A stretch of 64,000 bases of DNA from UBA3537 sp038138145 (GTDB lineage Bacteria; Bacteroidota; Bacteroidia; Flavobacteriales; Flavobacteriaceae): the NCBI GenBank assembly GCA_038138145.1, contig JAYQDD010000002.1, positions 124,001 to 188,000 on the forward strand, written 5' to 3'. Positions 31,482 through 39,742 of this stretch are shown in pieces. The translations under genes and the position numbers were made by a program. The notes under the pieces were generated by a model. That model did not search any database. It was not told the DNA's origin and worked only from the letters and a program-made list of their open reading frames with translations. The first letter of the stretch is position 1, and each line of letters begins with the position of its first letter.

Positions 31482-32564
31482 TTAAATATAATTTTCACCA
31501 AAAGCATCTTTGACATTTTGGCGCAGTTGCTTGATATCTTGCTCCTTACTTTTTGGAAATATAAGCAAAATTTCATTCTCTTCCACAATAATGTAATCAT
31601 TCAAACCATCCAGAACAACGATTTTGTTTGAATCTGTTTTAATCATATTCCCCTTTGCATCGGTAGCGAGGAGTCGAGTATTGACCACTGCATTTTCAAC
31701 AGAGTCATCTGTAATTTTATCGCACAAACTTCCCCAAGTGCCCAAGTCGTTCCAATCAAAAGTTGCGGTAATAACACAAACATTTTTACTGTGTTCCATA
31801 ATGGCGTAGTCTACAGAAATATTCTCAGATAGCGCATAATGAGCAGCCACAAAATCTGCTTCATGCTCTGTATTATATACCGATTGGCCTTTGTTAAACA
31901 AATTGTACATACTAGGTTGTAGTGTTTTAAAAGCCGATAAAACTGATTGGGTAGACCAGATAAAAATACCTGCATTCCACAGAAAATTGCCCGACTCAAC
32001 GAATTGTTTTGCAGTCTCATAATTGGGTTTTTCTCTAAATTGAAATACTTGTTTTATTGCATCATCAGTCCCATGAGCATTAAACTCGATGTATCCATAT
32101 CCCGTATTCGGAAAACTAGGCCTAATACCAAGTGTCATCAGCGCATTAGAGCGTTGTGCATGGTCAAAAGCAATTTTTAAATCCTCAGAAAAAGCCAGTT
32201 CATCTTCAATCCAATGATCGCTCGGTGCAACGACCATCACAGCATTGGGATTTTCTTTATGAATTTTGAGAGATGCCATTAAAATACAAGGTGCGGTATT
32301 GCGCATTGCTGGCTCGGCAATGACCTGATTTTTAGAACATTGAGGCAACTGCTCTAAAACCAAATCGGTATAAATACTATTGGTTAGAATTCGAATGTTT
32401 TCTGATGGAATTAGCTGCTCGAGTCGAGATACTGTTTTTTGCAACAGCGTTTGTCCTGTACCCAACATATCATGAAATTGTTTTGGAAAGGCCGTTTTAC
32501 TCACGGGCCAAAAACGCGAACCGACACCACCTGCCATGATAACTGCATAATAATTTTTATTCAT
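31482..32564 (-). CDS. Mannose-1-phosphate guanylyltransferase
   Basis: Makes GDP-mannose from GTP and mannose 1-phosphate for surface glycans. 360 residues, the single-function form without the C-terminal phosphomannose isomerase domain of ManC/AlgA. Visible: MAGGVGSRFWPVSKTAFPKQF (loop plus PKQF signature) at the N-terminus, VVAPSDHWI, TGYGYIEF, REKPNYETAKQF, WNAGIFIW and FDWNDLGTW. It overlaps the end of the SprT-like gene by 8 bp and precedes DUF389 by 2 bp, so it is part of a packed unit headed by argS. It lies outside the other nucleotide-sugar operon. Confidence 0.94.
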   Translation of the reverse strand: MNKNYYAVIMAGGVGSRFWPVSKTAFPKQFHDMLGTGQTLLQKTVSRLEQLIPSENIRILTNSIYTDLVLEQLPQCSKNQVIAEPAMRNTAPCILMASLKIHKENPNAVMVVAPSDHWIEDELAFSEDLKIAFDHAQRSNALMTLGIRPSFPNTGYGYIEFNAHGTDDAIKQVFQFREKPNYETAKQFVESGNFLWNAGIFIWSTQSVLSAFKTLQPSMYNLFNKGQSVYNTEHEADFVAAHYALSENISVDYAIMEHSKNVCVITATFDWNDLGTWGSLCDKITDDSVENAVVNTRLLATDAKGNMIKTDSNKIVVLDGLNDYIIVEENEILLIFPKSKEQDIKQLRQNVKDAFGENYI

Positions 32565-33165
32565 TTGAATCCTTTATTAATTCGACTTCTGCATTGGGGT
32601 TAAAAGCATATGAACGTCCCGAGCTCAACTCTGTAGCTTCAAAACGTGTTCTTCTTTTTTTTCCCTTCAAAAAAATTTTACCATTAGATGCTTTAAATTT
32701 TGCACCTTCTACAAGTTCAAAGATATAGGTTTTTTCATTGGGCGGGTCAAATTGTTTTAACGATCTAGAAAGTAATACATCTGAATCGCTACTTGCTTTT
32801 GGGTTTTTAAAATAGTGCGCCAAAAAGGGCAACGTTTGATTTGGGAAAATCTCTGGACGCAGGAAAGGTAGTGCAAGACGCTGAAAGGTTGACTTCCACT
32901 CCTTACCATGAGGTTTTATGGCAGATCCATAAATTTTATAGGCCTCAAAATGAGCAATTTCGTGCAACAAAGTAACCAAAAAACGATAGGGATTCAAATT
33001 AGAATTTACCGTAATTTGATGACACCCATTATTGAGTTTTCTATAATCCCCATGACGGGTTTTCCTGGGGGTTTTTATAAGTACTTGCAAAGAATCATCA
33101 TTAAGCAGTTGCAAAACTTGATCGCTTGCAGCAGCTGGAATGTATGATGTTAAGTCTTTATTCAT
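32557..33165 (-). CDS. SprT-like zinc metalloprotease-fold protein
   Basis: Protein of 202 residues when started at MNKDLTSYIP (33165), 13 bp after the argS stop; an upstream ATG lies within argS. SprT-like motif: HEIAH (68-72) with a third ligand His86 in HGKEW, as in SprT/Spartan proteases. In eukaryotes these cut DNA-protein crosslinks; the bacterial role is poorly known. The C-terminal third (about 140-202) is basic and beta-rich (IFLKGKKRRTRFEATELSSGRSYAFNP) and resembles the zinc-ribbon tail of SprT, but without its cysteines. Co-transcribed with argS and the guanylyltransferase, with no evident shared pathway. Confidence 0.88.
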   Translation of the reverse strand: MNKDLTSYIPAAASDQVLQLLNDDSLQVLIKTPRKTRHGDYRKLNNGCHQITVNSNLNPYRFLVTLLHEIAHFEAYKIYGSAIKPHGKEWKSTFQRLALPFLRPEIFPNQTLPFLAHYFKNPKASSDSDVLLSRSLKQFDPPNEKTYIFELVEGAKFKASNGKIFLKGKKRRTRFEATELSSGRSYAFNPNAEVELIKDSNE

Positions 33166-33178
33166 TTCTAAAAAAATA

Positions 33179-34954
33179 CTACATGCGTTCTGGGACTTGT
33201 ATCCCCAATAAACTGAAAGCATTTTTTATGGTATTCCCAACAGCACTACACAGGTTTACTCTAAAATTCTTCAATACCTCATTTTCGGCACCAAGAATTG
33301 AAATATTTTGATAAAACGAATTGAACTCTTTTACGAGATCGTAGGTATAATTTGCGATAATTGCTGGGCTGTAACTGGCTGCTGCTTGTTGAATTGTATT
33401 GGGAAAAAGTTGCAACTGCTTCACCACATTTTTTTCTTTATCAGTAAGCACTAGTTCTGAAAAATCAACTTTCTCTTGAGTAGAGGCCTTTCTTAGTATG
33501 GCCTGAATTCTAGCATAGGTGTATTGAATAAATGGTCCTGTATTGCCTTGAAAATCAACTGAAGCTTTAGGGTCAAAAAGGATTGATTTTTTTGGGTCTA
33601 CTTTCAAAATAAAATATTTTAACGCCCCTAATCCAATTGAAGTATAGGTTTTATTTTTCTCCTCTTCCGAATAGCCATCAAGTTTGCCCAATTCTTGTGA
33701 AATAAGTTTTGCAGTAGTTGACATTTCCAAAATCAAGTCATCGGCATCAACTACTGTACCTTCGCGACTTTTCATTTTGCCACTTGGCAAATCTACCATA
33801 CCATAGCTCAAATGATAGAGGTTTTGAGCCCAATTAAAACCTAATTTTTTTAGAATTAGAAAAAGAACTTTGAAGTGGTAATCTTGCTCATTCCCAACAG
33901 TATAGACCATTGCAGAAATATCTGGACAATCTTTTACACGTTGTACAGCTGTTCCAATATCTTGGGTCATGTACACGGCAGTACCATCAGCGCGGAGAAC
34001 AATTTTTTCGTCTAATCCATCTGCGGATAGATCACACCAAACGGACCCATCTTCTTTTTTGAAAAATACTCCTTTATTCAATCCTTCTTCAATGAAAGCT
34101 TTACCCAAAAGATAGGTTTCACTTTCGTAATAATAAGAATCAAAATCTACTCCAAGATTTTTGTAAGTGACTTCAAAACCGTCGTATACCCATTGATTCA
34201 TGGTGGTCCAAAGCGCAACAACTTTTGGATCTCCTGCTTCCCAGTTGCGTAACATTTCTTGAGCGGCCAAAAGTATTGGAGCTTGTGCCTTTGCTTCTTC
34301 TAAAGATAGACCCTCTTGCTCGAGTTGGGCAATTTCTTTTTTGTATTCTTGATCAAATTTGACATAGAAATTTCCAACAAATTTGTCGCCTTTCAATCCT
34401 GTAGATTCTGGGGTTTGTCCTTCGCCAAAACGTTGCCAAGCCAACATGCTTTTACAGATATGAATTCCCCGGTCATTGATAATTTGTGTCTTGAATACTT
34501 TTTTGCCAGATGCTTTAAGAATTTCAGCTACGCTATACCCCAAAAGATTGTTTCTAATGTGGCCCAAATGCAAGGGTTTATTTGTATTTGGAGAAGAGTA
34601 TTCTACCATCACCGCATCACTTTGACTTGGCGAAATAAAACCAAATTGAGCATCGGAATGAATTTGATGAAACACATCCAAAAAATAGGTGTCCGAAAGA
34701 ACTAAATTTAAAAACCCCTTTACTACATTATAAGCGATTACCTCGTCGGAATGTTCTACCAAATAATCACCTAACTGCGCTCCCAGTTGAACGGGATTCA
34801 TTTTGACCGTACGCAACATGGGGAAAGTAACAATTGTAATATCCCCTTCAAAATCTTTGCGCGTAGCCTGAAATTCAACACGTTCAATATCAGTCTGATA
34901 CATTGTGTTAAACGCTGCTTTTACATGTTGAGAGAGAATATTTTGAAGACTCAT
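33179..34954 (-). CDS. argS: Arginyl-tRNA synthetase
   Basis: Class I aminoacyl-tRNA synthetase charging tRNA-Arg. 591 residues, normal length. An N-terminal Add-1 tRNA-recognition domain (about 1-110) precedes the Rossmann catalytic core with EYSSPNTNKPLHLGHIRN (HIGH motif as HLGH, 129-132). The KMSK loop appears as SGKMKSREG, and the helical DALR anticodon-binding domain (about 460-591) closes with ALSLLGIQVPERM; here the usual DALR motif is less clear. It has its own promoter and leads a unit with the SprT-like, guanylyltransferase and DUF389 genes. Confidence 0.97.
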   Translation of the reverse strand: MSLQNILSQHVKAAFNTMYQTDIERVEFQATRKDFEGDITIVTFPMLRTVKMNPVQLGAQLGDYLVEHSDEVIAYNVVKGFLNLVLSDTYFLDVFHQIHSDAQFGFISPSQSDAVMVEYSSPNTNKPLHLGHIRNNLLGYSVAEILKASGKKVFKTQIINDRGIHICKSMLAWQRFGEGQTPESTGLKGDKFVGNFYVKFDQEYKKEIAQLEQEGLSLEEAKAQAPILLAAQEMLRNWEAGDPKVVALWTTMNQWVYDGFEVTYKNLGVDFDSYYYESETYLLGKAFIEEGLNKGVFFKKEDGSVWCDLSADGLDEKIVLRADGTAVYMTQDIGTAVQRVKDCPDISAMVYTVGNEQDYHFKVLFLILKKLGFNWAQNLYHLSYGMVDLPSGKMKSREGTVVDADDLILEMSTTAKLISQELGKLDGYSEEEKNKTYTSIGLGALKYFILKVDPKKSILFDPKASVDFQGNTGPFIQYTYARIQAILRKASTQEKVDFSELVLTDKEKNVVKQLQLFPNTIQQAAASYSPAIIANYTYDLVKEFNSFYQNISILGAENEVLKNFRVNLCSAVGNTIKNAFSLLGIQVPERM

Positions 34955-34974
34955 TAATTGGTGTTTTTCACAAG

Positions 34975-34982
34975 CAAAGATA
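34975..34982 (-). promoter_or_regulatory. Promoter for the argS unit
   Basis: Minus strand TATCTTTG is a full TAnnTTTG match, 20 bp before the argS ATG and just past the ctlX stop codon. The -33 match is poor. Confidence 0.5.
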
Positions 34983-34998
34983 CATTTTTTTGCATCTA

Positions 34999-35943
34999 TT
35001 AATCGAGTGCTTTTGGTAAAAATATCTCAGCCATCATGCATCTTGCACTTCCACCGCCACAAGCTTCTATGGTGTCTAAAGGACTTGAAATAATTTTAGT
35101 GTGTTTTTCGAGTTTTGAACGTTGGTCTGAGCGTAATGAATCCAAAGAAGATTGGCTCATGACAAGGTAAGATGTTTCATTTTCACCCTTTAATTGAAGC
35201 ATATTTCCCGCAAATTGATTGACTTGATTTTCTGTAATTTCAATAATTTCTTTATTGTCATTTTTAAGATGAGCCAACACATTTTTTCGCTCTTTTTTAT
35301 CATCAATTGCATCCAAACAAATAACGGCAAAAGTAGTCCCAATACACATCATTACATTGGTATGGTAGATTTTTTCACGTTTTTGATGTACGGTTTGATA
35401 GGCAGAAAAAATAACAGGAAAAAAATCAAAATCTTCACAAAATTCAATAAAAAGATCTTCATCTGCACGTGGTGAGAGTGCACAATAGGCCTTCCCATAG
35501 GAACGGTCCAAAATAACACTTCCTGTACCTTCAAGAAAAACATGTTCTTGCTCTGCTCCGCTATAATCTATGACATGCTCTATCGAAAACCCTTTTTGCT
35601 CCACAGCTTCCAAAACGAATGGTTTACGTTCGTAGCGCCTATTTTCGGCAAACATGGGATAAAGAGCCACAGTTCCATTCTGATGAAAAGAAATCCAATT
35701 GTTCGGGAAAATGGAATCTGGTGTGTCAAATTCTTTGGTATCATTCACTACAATTACCTGAATCCCAACAGATTGCAATTTTTTTACAAAGGCATCAAAT
35801 TCTTTGACGGCTAGCGCGTTTACTTCATTTGGACTCAGATGACTAATGGTTTTTTGATAGTAATTATTAACGGCTGTCTGTTCATTCATTCGAAACTGAA
35901 CGGGACGAATCATAAGCACGGTATTGGTGATTTGTTTGTTCAT
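34999..35943 (-). CDS. Amidinotransferase-fold hydrolase, CtlX-like
   Basis: 314-residue member of the guanidino-group modifying (pentein) superfamily. The closest group I recognise is the citrulline-utilising hydrolase CtlX. Visible: MIRPVQFRMNEQTAVNN at the start, the substrate-binding PDSIFPNNWISFH, EGTGSVILDR, SPRADEDLF, a conserved His in YHTNVMMCIG, and the C-terminal catalytic cysteine Cys302 in CGGGSARCMMAEIFLP. The fold and active site are clear; the true substrate (citrulline, arginine or a methylated form) is not. It follows a second family member after 1 bp, and both lie behind gltA. Confidence 0.85.
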   Translation of the reverse strand: MNKQITNTVLMIRPVQFRMNEQTAVNNYYQKTISHLSPNEVNALAVKEFDAFVKKLQSVGIQVIVVNDTKEFDTPDSIFPNNWISFHQNGTVALYPMFAENRRYERKPFVLEAVEQKGFSIEHVIDYSGAEQEHVFLEGTGSVILDRSYGKAYCALSPRADEDLFIEFCEDFDFFPVIFSAYQTVHQKREKIYHTNVMMCIGTTFAVICLDAIDDKKERKNVLAHLKNDNKEIIEITENQVNQFAGNMLQLKGENETSYLVMSQSSLDSLRSDQRSKLEKHTKIISSPLDTIEACGGGSARCMMAEIFLPKALD

Positions 35944-35944
35944 T

Positions 35945-36859
35945 TTATGAGCGAATTAGCGGCATTGTTGAACATCTGAATAATCCTCCCTGCTTTGAAA
36001 TCTCAGCATAGTTTACTTTTTCGACTTTAAAATTATGCTGCTCTAACCAAAGATTCAACCGAATGAAACTTGGATCGGAAATAACAACATTTTCAGATAT
36101 TGAAAATACATTACAATTCATGTTGGCCATTTCCTCTTTTGAGGTTAAAAAAATATGTTCCTTACCAAATAGGTTTTCTAAAAAAAGATAATCGTTTTCG
36201 TTTAAAAACCCTTCTTTATGTATGAGTGCTTTTCCATGTCCAATGGGCTGAAAACAACAATCCAAATGAAGTACACTTTCTAGAGGGTCTGTATTTGACT
36301 TTTTCAGTTCTAATGCTTTTATGTTTTTGTTTGGAAAAAGTTTTTGAAGGACCTTTACGGCTTGAATATTGGTTCGTGCTGTGATATAATTTGGGTAATC
36401 ATCACCTGTATAAACACCAACAAAAATATAATCGTTATGTACAATGACATCTCCACCTTCAATGTGGCAATCTTCGGGAAGTTGTATAATATCTTCTGGC
36501 TGAATTTGACTTAGAATAGCTGACAAAGCTGTAAATTCTTGTGCTCTATCAGGTAAAATATTAGATTTAATTAATTTATTTTCAATCACAAAAGCGATAT
36601 CTCTTGCAAATATTTGATTACAGTCCGCAATGATTTCTAGACGATATACGTCTACACCATAGGACTTAAAAAGCTGTTCAAGTGCTTCCATTTCTTCAAT
36701 CATATCTTTTTCTAATGGATATGTTCCTTGAAGAACGTGTTTTAGACTACTGGGATCATAGCAATCTTCTGGCAAAGGTGTTGGTCCATTGCTTTGAGCA
36801 ACGCCTAAAACCACTGCTTTTAATGGATTAAATTCATTTAAAACGTTTAGGTCAAGCAT
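35945..36859 (-). CDS. Arginine deiminase / dimethylargininase family hydrolase
   Basis: 304-residue pentein-fold enzyme related to amidinotransferases and DDAH, distinct from the CtlX-like protein next to it. Visible: NPLKAVVLG near the start, NQIFARDIAFVI (substrate-binding Asp), HIEGGDVIV with the family Glu-Gly-Gly-Asp, LHLDCCFQPIGHGKALIH with the catalytic His, and Cys296 in QGGLFRCSTMPL, the catalytic nucleophile. It lies 15 bp after gltA and 1 bp before the CtlX-like gene. Two such hydrolases behind citrate synthase suggest use of arginine or citrulline feeding the citric acid cycle; this is inference. Confidence 0.84.
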   Translation of the reverse strand: MLDLNVLNEFNPLKAVVLGVAQSNGPTPLPEDCYDPSSLKHVLQGTYPLEKDMIEEMEALEQLFKSYGVDVYRLEIIADCNQIFARDIAFVIENKLIKSNILPDRAQEFTALSAILSQIQPEDIIQLPEDCHIEGGDVIVHNDYIFVGVYTGDDYPNYITARTNIQAVKVLQKLFPNKNIKALELKKSNTDPLESVLHLDCCFQPIGHGKALIHKEGFLNENDYLFLENLFGKEHIFLTSKEEMANMNCNVFSISENVVISDPSFIRLNLWLEQHNFKVEKVNYAEISKQGGLFRCSTMPLIRS

Positions 36860-36874
36860 TGAAGAAGAAATTAA

Positions 36875-38158
36875 TTAAGGCTTCTCAGACTTGAAAGAGC
36901 GAGAAGTTTGGCCATTGTAAATTTGTCTTGGTCGGCCAATAGGTTCTCTGCGCAAACGCATTTCTCTCCATTGACCAATCCATCCTGGTAGACGCCCTAA
37001 AGCAAACATTACGGTAAACATATCTACTGGGATACCCATCGCTCTGTAAATGATTCCGGAATAGAAATCTACATTAGGGTATAGCTTTCTTTCAACGAAA
37101 TAGGGATCGGCGAGTGCTTCTTTTTCCAACCCTTTGGCGATGTCCAAAATTGGATCTTCAACCCCCAAATCGTTCAAAACCTCATCTGCGGCAACTTTAA
37201 TGATTTTTGCACGTGGATCAAAGTTTTTATATACTCTATGCCCAAAGCCCATGAGTCTGAATGGGTCGCTTTTGTCTTTGGCTTTGGCCATATATTTTTT
37301 GGTATCTCCCCCATCTTCTTTAATGGCTTCTAACATTTCCAATACAGCTTGATTTGCACCGCCATGAAGTGGACCCCAGAGGGCAGAAATTCCTGATGAT
37401 ACAGAAGCAAAAAGACCGGCATGAGAAGAACCGACAATACGAACGGTTGAAGTGGAGCAATTCTGCTCATGATCGGCATGCAGAATAAGGAGTTTATTCA
37501 AAGCATTGACAATAATTGGATTCTGAACATATGATTTGTTGGGTTGCTTAAACATCATTTTTAAGACGTTTTCTACATAACCCAAATCTTCGTCACCATA
37601 ATCTAAAGGAAGTCCTTGCTTTTTGCGCATGGTCCAAGCCACTAAAACAGGAAGTTTACCCATAAGTTTCACGACAGATTTGTACATATCTTCTTCAGAC
37701 TCTACATTGACAGATCCAGGATTGAATGCTGTTAGCGCACTTGTGAGTGATGACAAAACACCCATGGGGTGTGCAGATTTTGGAAATGCATCTAATATTT
37801 TTCTGATGTCTTCATCCACAATAGAATTTTCCTTGATATCGTTATGAAATTTTATGCGTTGCTCTTGTGTTGGAAGTTCACCAAATATCAATAAAAAGGC
37901 AACTTCCAAAAAGTCGGCTTTTTCTGCAAGCTCTTCAATGGAATACCCTCTATACCTTAAAATCCCTTTTTCGCCATCCAAAAAAGTAATTGCACTCTCA
38001 CATGAACCCGTGTTCTTAAATCCAGGATCAATAGTTGTTACCCCTCCACTAACTGCACGTAAATTGCTGATGTTGATGGCCACTTCATTTTCTGTTCCAT
38101 GCACAATTGGAAAATCGTATTTTTGTCCGTTGATTTCTAGGGTTGCTTTTTCTGACAT
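36875..38158 (-). CDS. gltA: Citrate synthase
   Basis: Condenses acetyl-CoA and oxaloacetate to citrate, the entry step of the citric acid cycle. 427 residues of the hexameric (E. coli GltA) type. The N-terminus has LEINGQKYDFPIVHGTENEVAI, a beta domain seen in this type. Active-site segments: HADHEQNCSTSTVR, LWGPLHGGANQAVLEML with one catalytic His, FGHRVYKNFDPRAKI with the second, and VDFYSGIIYRAMGIP with the catalytic Asp. First gene of a three-gene unit with two pentein-fold hydrolases. A possible promoter is at 38190-38219, downstream of the eno terminator. Confidence 0.97.
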   Translation of the reverse strand: MSEKATLEINGQKYDFPIVHGTENEVAINISNLRAVSGGVTTIDPGFKNTGSCESAITFLDGEKGILRYRGYSIEELAEKADFLEVAFLLIFGELPTQEQRIKFHNDIKENSIVDEDIRKILDAFPKSAHPMGVLSSLTSALTAFNPGSVNVESEEDMYKSVVKLMGKLPVLVAWTMRKKQGLPLDYGDEDLGYVENVLKMMFKQPNKSYVQNPIIVNALNKLLILHADHEQNCSTSTVRIVGSSHAGLFASVSSGISALWGPLHGGANQAVLEMLEAIKEDGGDTKKYMAKAKDKSDPFRLMGFGHRVYKNFDPRAKIIKVAADEVLNDLGVEDPILDIAKGLEKEALADPYFVERKLYPNVDFYSGIIYRAMGIPVDMFTVMFALGRLPGWIGQWREMRLRREPIGRPRQIYNGQTSRSFKSEKP

Positions 38159-38189
38159 TATTCGATGGGAAAATTTAATTATTAGTCCC

Positions 38190-38219
38190 GCAATTTACGA
38201 AATTGCCTTCTTTTTTCAA
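38190..38219 (-). promoter_or_regulatory. Candidate promoter for gltA
   Basis: Minus strand: TTG (38219-38217), 19-bp spacer, TAAATTGC (38197-38190). The spacing is right but the -7 element lacks the final TG of TAnnTTTG. Confidence 0.35.
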
Positions 38220-38258
38220 TAAAAAATATCAGTTTATTAATACCCCAAAAACAACAAA

Positions 38259-38278
38259 GCCTTTCTGTGTAGAAAGGC
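38259..38278 (-). terminator. Terminator after eno
   Basis: GCCTTTCT, loop of 4, AGAAAGGC (perfect 8-bp stem); on the minus strand it is followed by TTTGTTGTTTTT. It begins about 28 bp after the eno stop codon. Confidence 0.88.
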
Positions 38279-38306
38279 CTTGAAAAACATAGTGGTTATG
38301 TTTGCT

Positions 38307-39596
38307 TTATTTTATTTTGAATGCATTATTCTGAGGATAATAAGCCGTTTGGCCCAATTCCCCTTCAATTCTTAGCAATTGATTGTATTTGGCCATACGA
38401 TCACTACGAGATGCCGATCCAGTTTTTATTTGGCCGGTGTTAAGCGCCACAGCAAGATCCGCTATTGTGTTGTCTTCTGTTTCTCCAGATCTATGTGACA
38501 TTACAGAAGTATACCCTGCATTGTGTGCCATGTTTACGGCTGCAATGGTTTCTGTTAGTGTTCCTATTTGGTTGACTTTAATCAGGATTGAATTTGCAAT
38601 ATTATTTTCAATTCCTCGTGACAAACGCTCTACATTGGTCACAAATAAATCATCACCAACAAGTTGTACCTTATCGCCTACTTTTTCTGTTAGGTATTTC
38701 CATCCTTCCCAGTCGTTTTCATCCATTCCATCTTCAATGGATATGATTGGATAGTTTGCAGAAAGTTCTGCTAAGTAGTCTGCTTGTTCTTTACTAGTAC
38801 GCACTTTTCCATTAGCACCTTCAAATTTAGTGTAGTCGTACTTCCCGTCAACATAAAATTCTGCAGAGGCACAATCCAAAGCAATCATAACTTCATCGCC
38901 TAACTTATAGCCTGCTTTCGCTACTGCTTTTGCAATGGTATCAAGCGCATCTTCTGTGCCATCAAGCGTGGGCGCAAAACCGCCTTCGTCTCCTACAGCT
39001 GTACTCAAACCTCTATCGTGTAACACTTTTTTGAGGTTGTGAAAAATTTCTGTTCCTATTTGCATGGCATGTGTAAAATTTTGGGCTTTTACGGGCATGA
39101 CCATAAATTCTTGAAAAGCAATTGGAGCATCACTATGAGACCCTCCATTGATGATGTTCATCATTGGAACAGGGAGCGTATTGGCGCTAACACCACCTAC
39201 ATAACGATATAGAGGAACACCAAGTTCTGCTGCCGCTGCTTTTGCCACAGCGAGAGAAACGCCTAGGATGGCATTGGCACCAAGTTTTGACTTGTTTGGT
39301 GTTCCATCAAGATCAATCATGGTTTGGTCAATTAGGTTTTGTTCAAAAACAGAAGCACCAACTAATGCTTCAGACAAAACAGTATTGACGTTACTTACAG
39401 CATTGGAAACTCCTTTGCCCATGTAGGTGTCACCTCCATCGCGAAGTTCTACAGCTTCGTGTTCGCCTGTTGAAGCACCTGAAGGTACTGCAGCTCTTCC
39501 TACAAAACCATTTTCAGTAGTTACATCTACTTCAACGGTTGGATTCCCTCGAGAATCTAAAATCTGTCGTGCATGAATGTCTAGTATAATACTCAT
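38307..39596 (-). CDS. eno: Enolase
   Basis: Interconverts 2-phosphoglycerate and phosphoenolpyruvate in glycolysis, Mg-dependent. Start taken at MSIILDIHARQILDSRGNP (39596), giving the usual 429 residues; the ATG ten codons upstream would sit in the promoter leader. Visible: RGNPTVEVDV, GASTGEHEAVELRDG, KANAILGVSLA-like segment, the Mg ligands in ALDCASAEFY, SIEDGMDENDW and GDDLFVTN, the catalytic lysine region ILIKVNQIGTLTET, and SHRSGETED. A single-gene unit with its own promoter and terminator, between carA and gltA. Confidence 0.98.
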   Translation of the reverse strand: MSIILDIHARQILDSRGNPTVEVDVTTENGFVGRAAVPSGASTGEHEAVELRDGGDTYMGKGVSNAVSNVNTVLSEALVGASVFEQNLIDQTMIDLDGTPNKSKLGANAILGVSLAVAKAAAAELGVPLYRYVGGVSANTLPVPMMNIINGGSHSDAPIAFQEFMVMPVKAQNFTHAMQIGTEIFHNLKKVLHDRGLSTAVGDEGGFAPTLDGTEDALDTIAKAVAKAGYKLGDEVMIALDCASAEFYVDGKYDYTKFEGANGKVRTSKEQADYLAELSANYPIISIEDGMDENDWEGWKYLTEKVGDKVQLVGDDLFVTNVERLSRGIENNIANSILIKVNQIGTLTETIAAVNMAHNAGYTSVMSHRSGETEDNTIADLAVALNTGQIKTGSASRSDRMAKYNQLLRIEGELGQTAYYPQNNAFKIK

Positions 39597-39623
39597 AAAA
39601 TTTACTTTGGTTTGTTTTGTGTG

Positions 39624-39631
39624 CAAATTTA
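39624..39631 (-). promoter_or_regulatory. Promoter for eno
   Basis: Minus strand TAAATTTG is a full TAnnTTTG match, 27 bp before the enolase ATG at 39596. No clear -33 TTG. Confidence 0.5.
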
Positions 39632-39682
39632 CAAAAATGTTGTGTTGTGTCCTTCTTTTGTAATAAGAAAAGTCACAAAATT

Positions 39683-39702
39683 AAACTACAACGTTGTAGT
39701 TT
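39683..39702. terminator. 20-bp perfect palindrome between carA and eno
   Basis: AAACTACAAC joined directly to GTTGTAGTTT. As RNA it gives an 8-bp stem with loop ACGT; the minus strand then reads AATTTTGTGAC, only a weak T tail. It is either the carA terminator or a dyad operator upstream of the eno promoter. Confidence 0.5.
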
Positions 39703-39742
39703 GATTTAGAGCATCCAAGGTCTTTATTTTTTCTTTAAAGAA

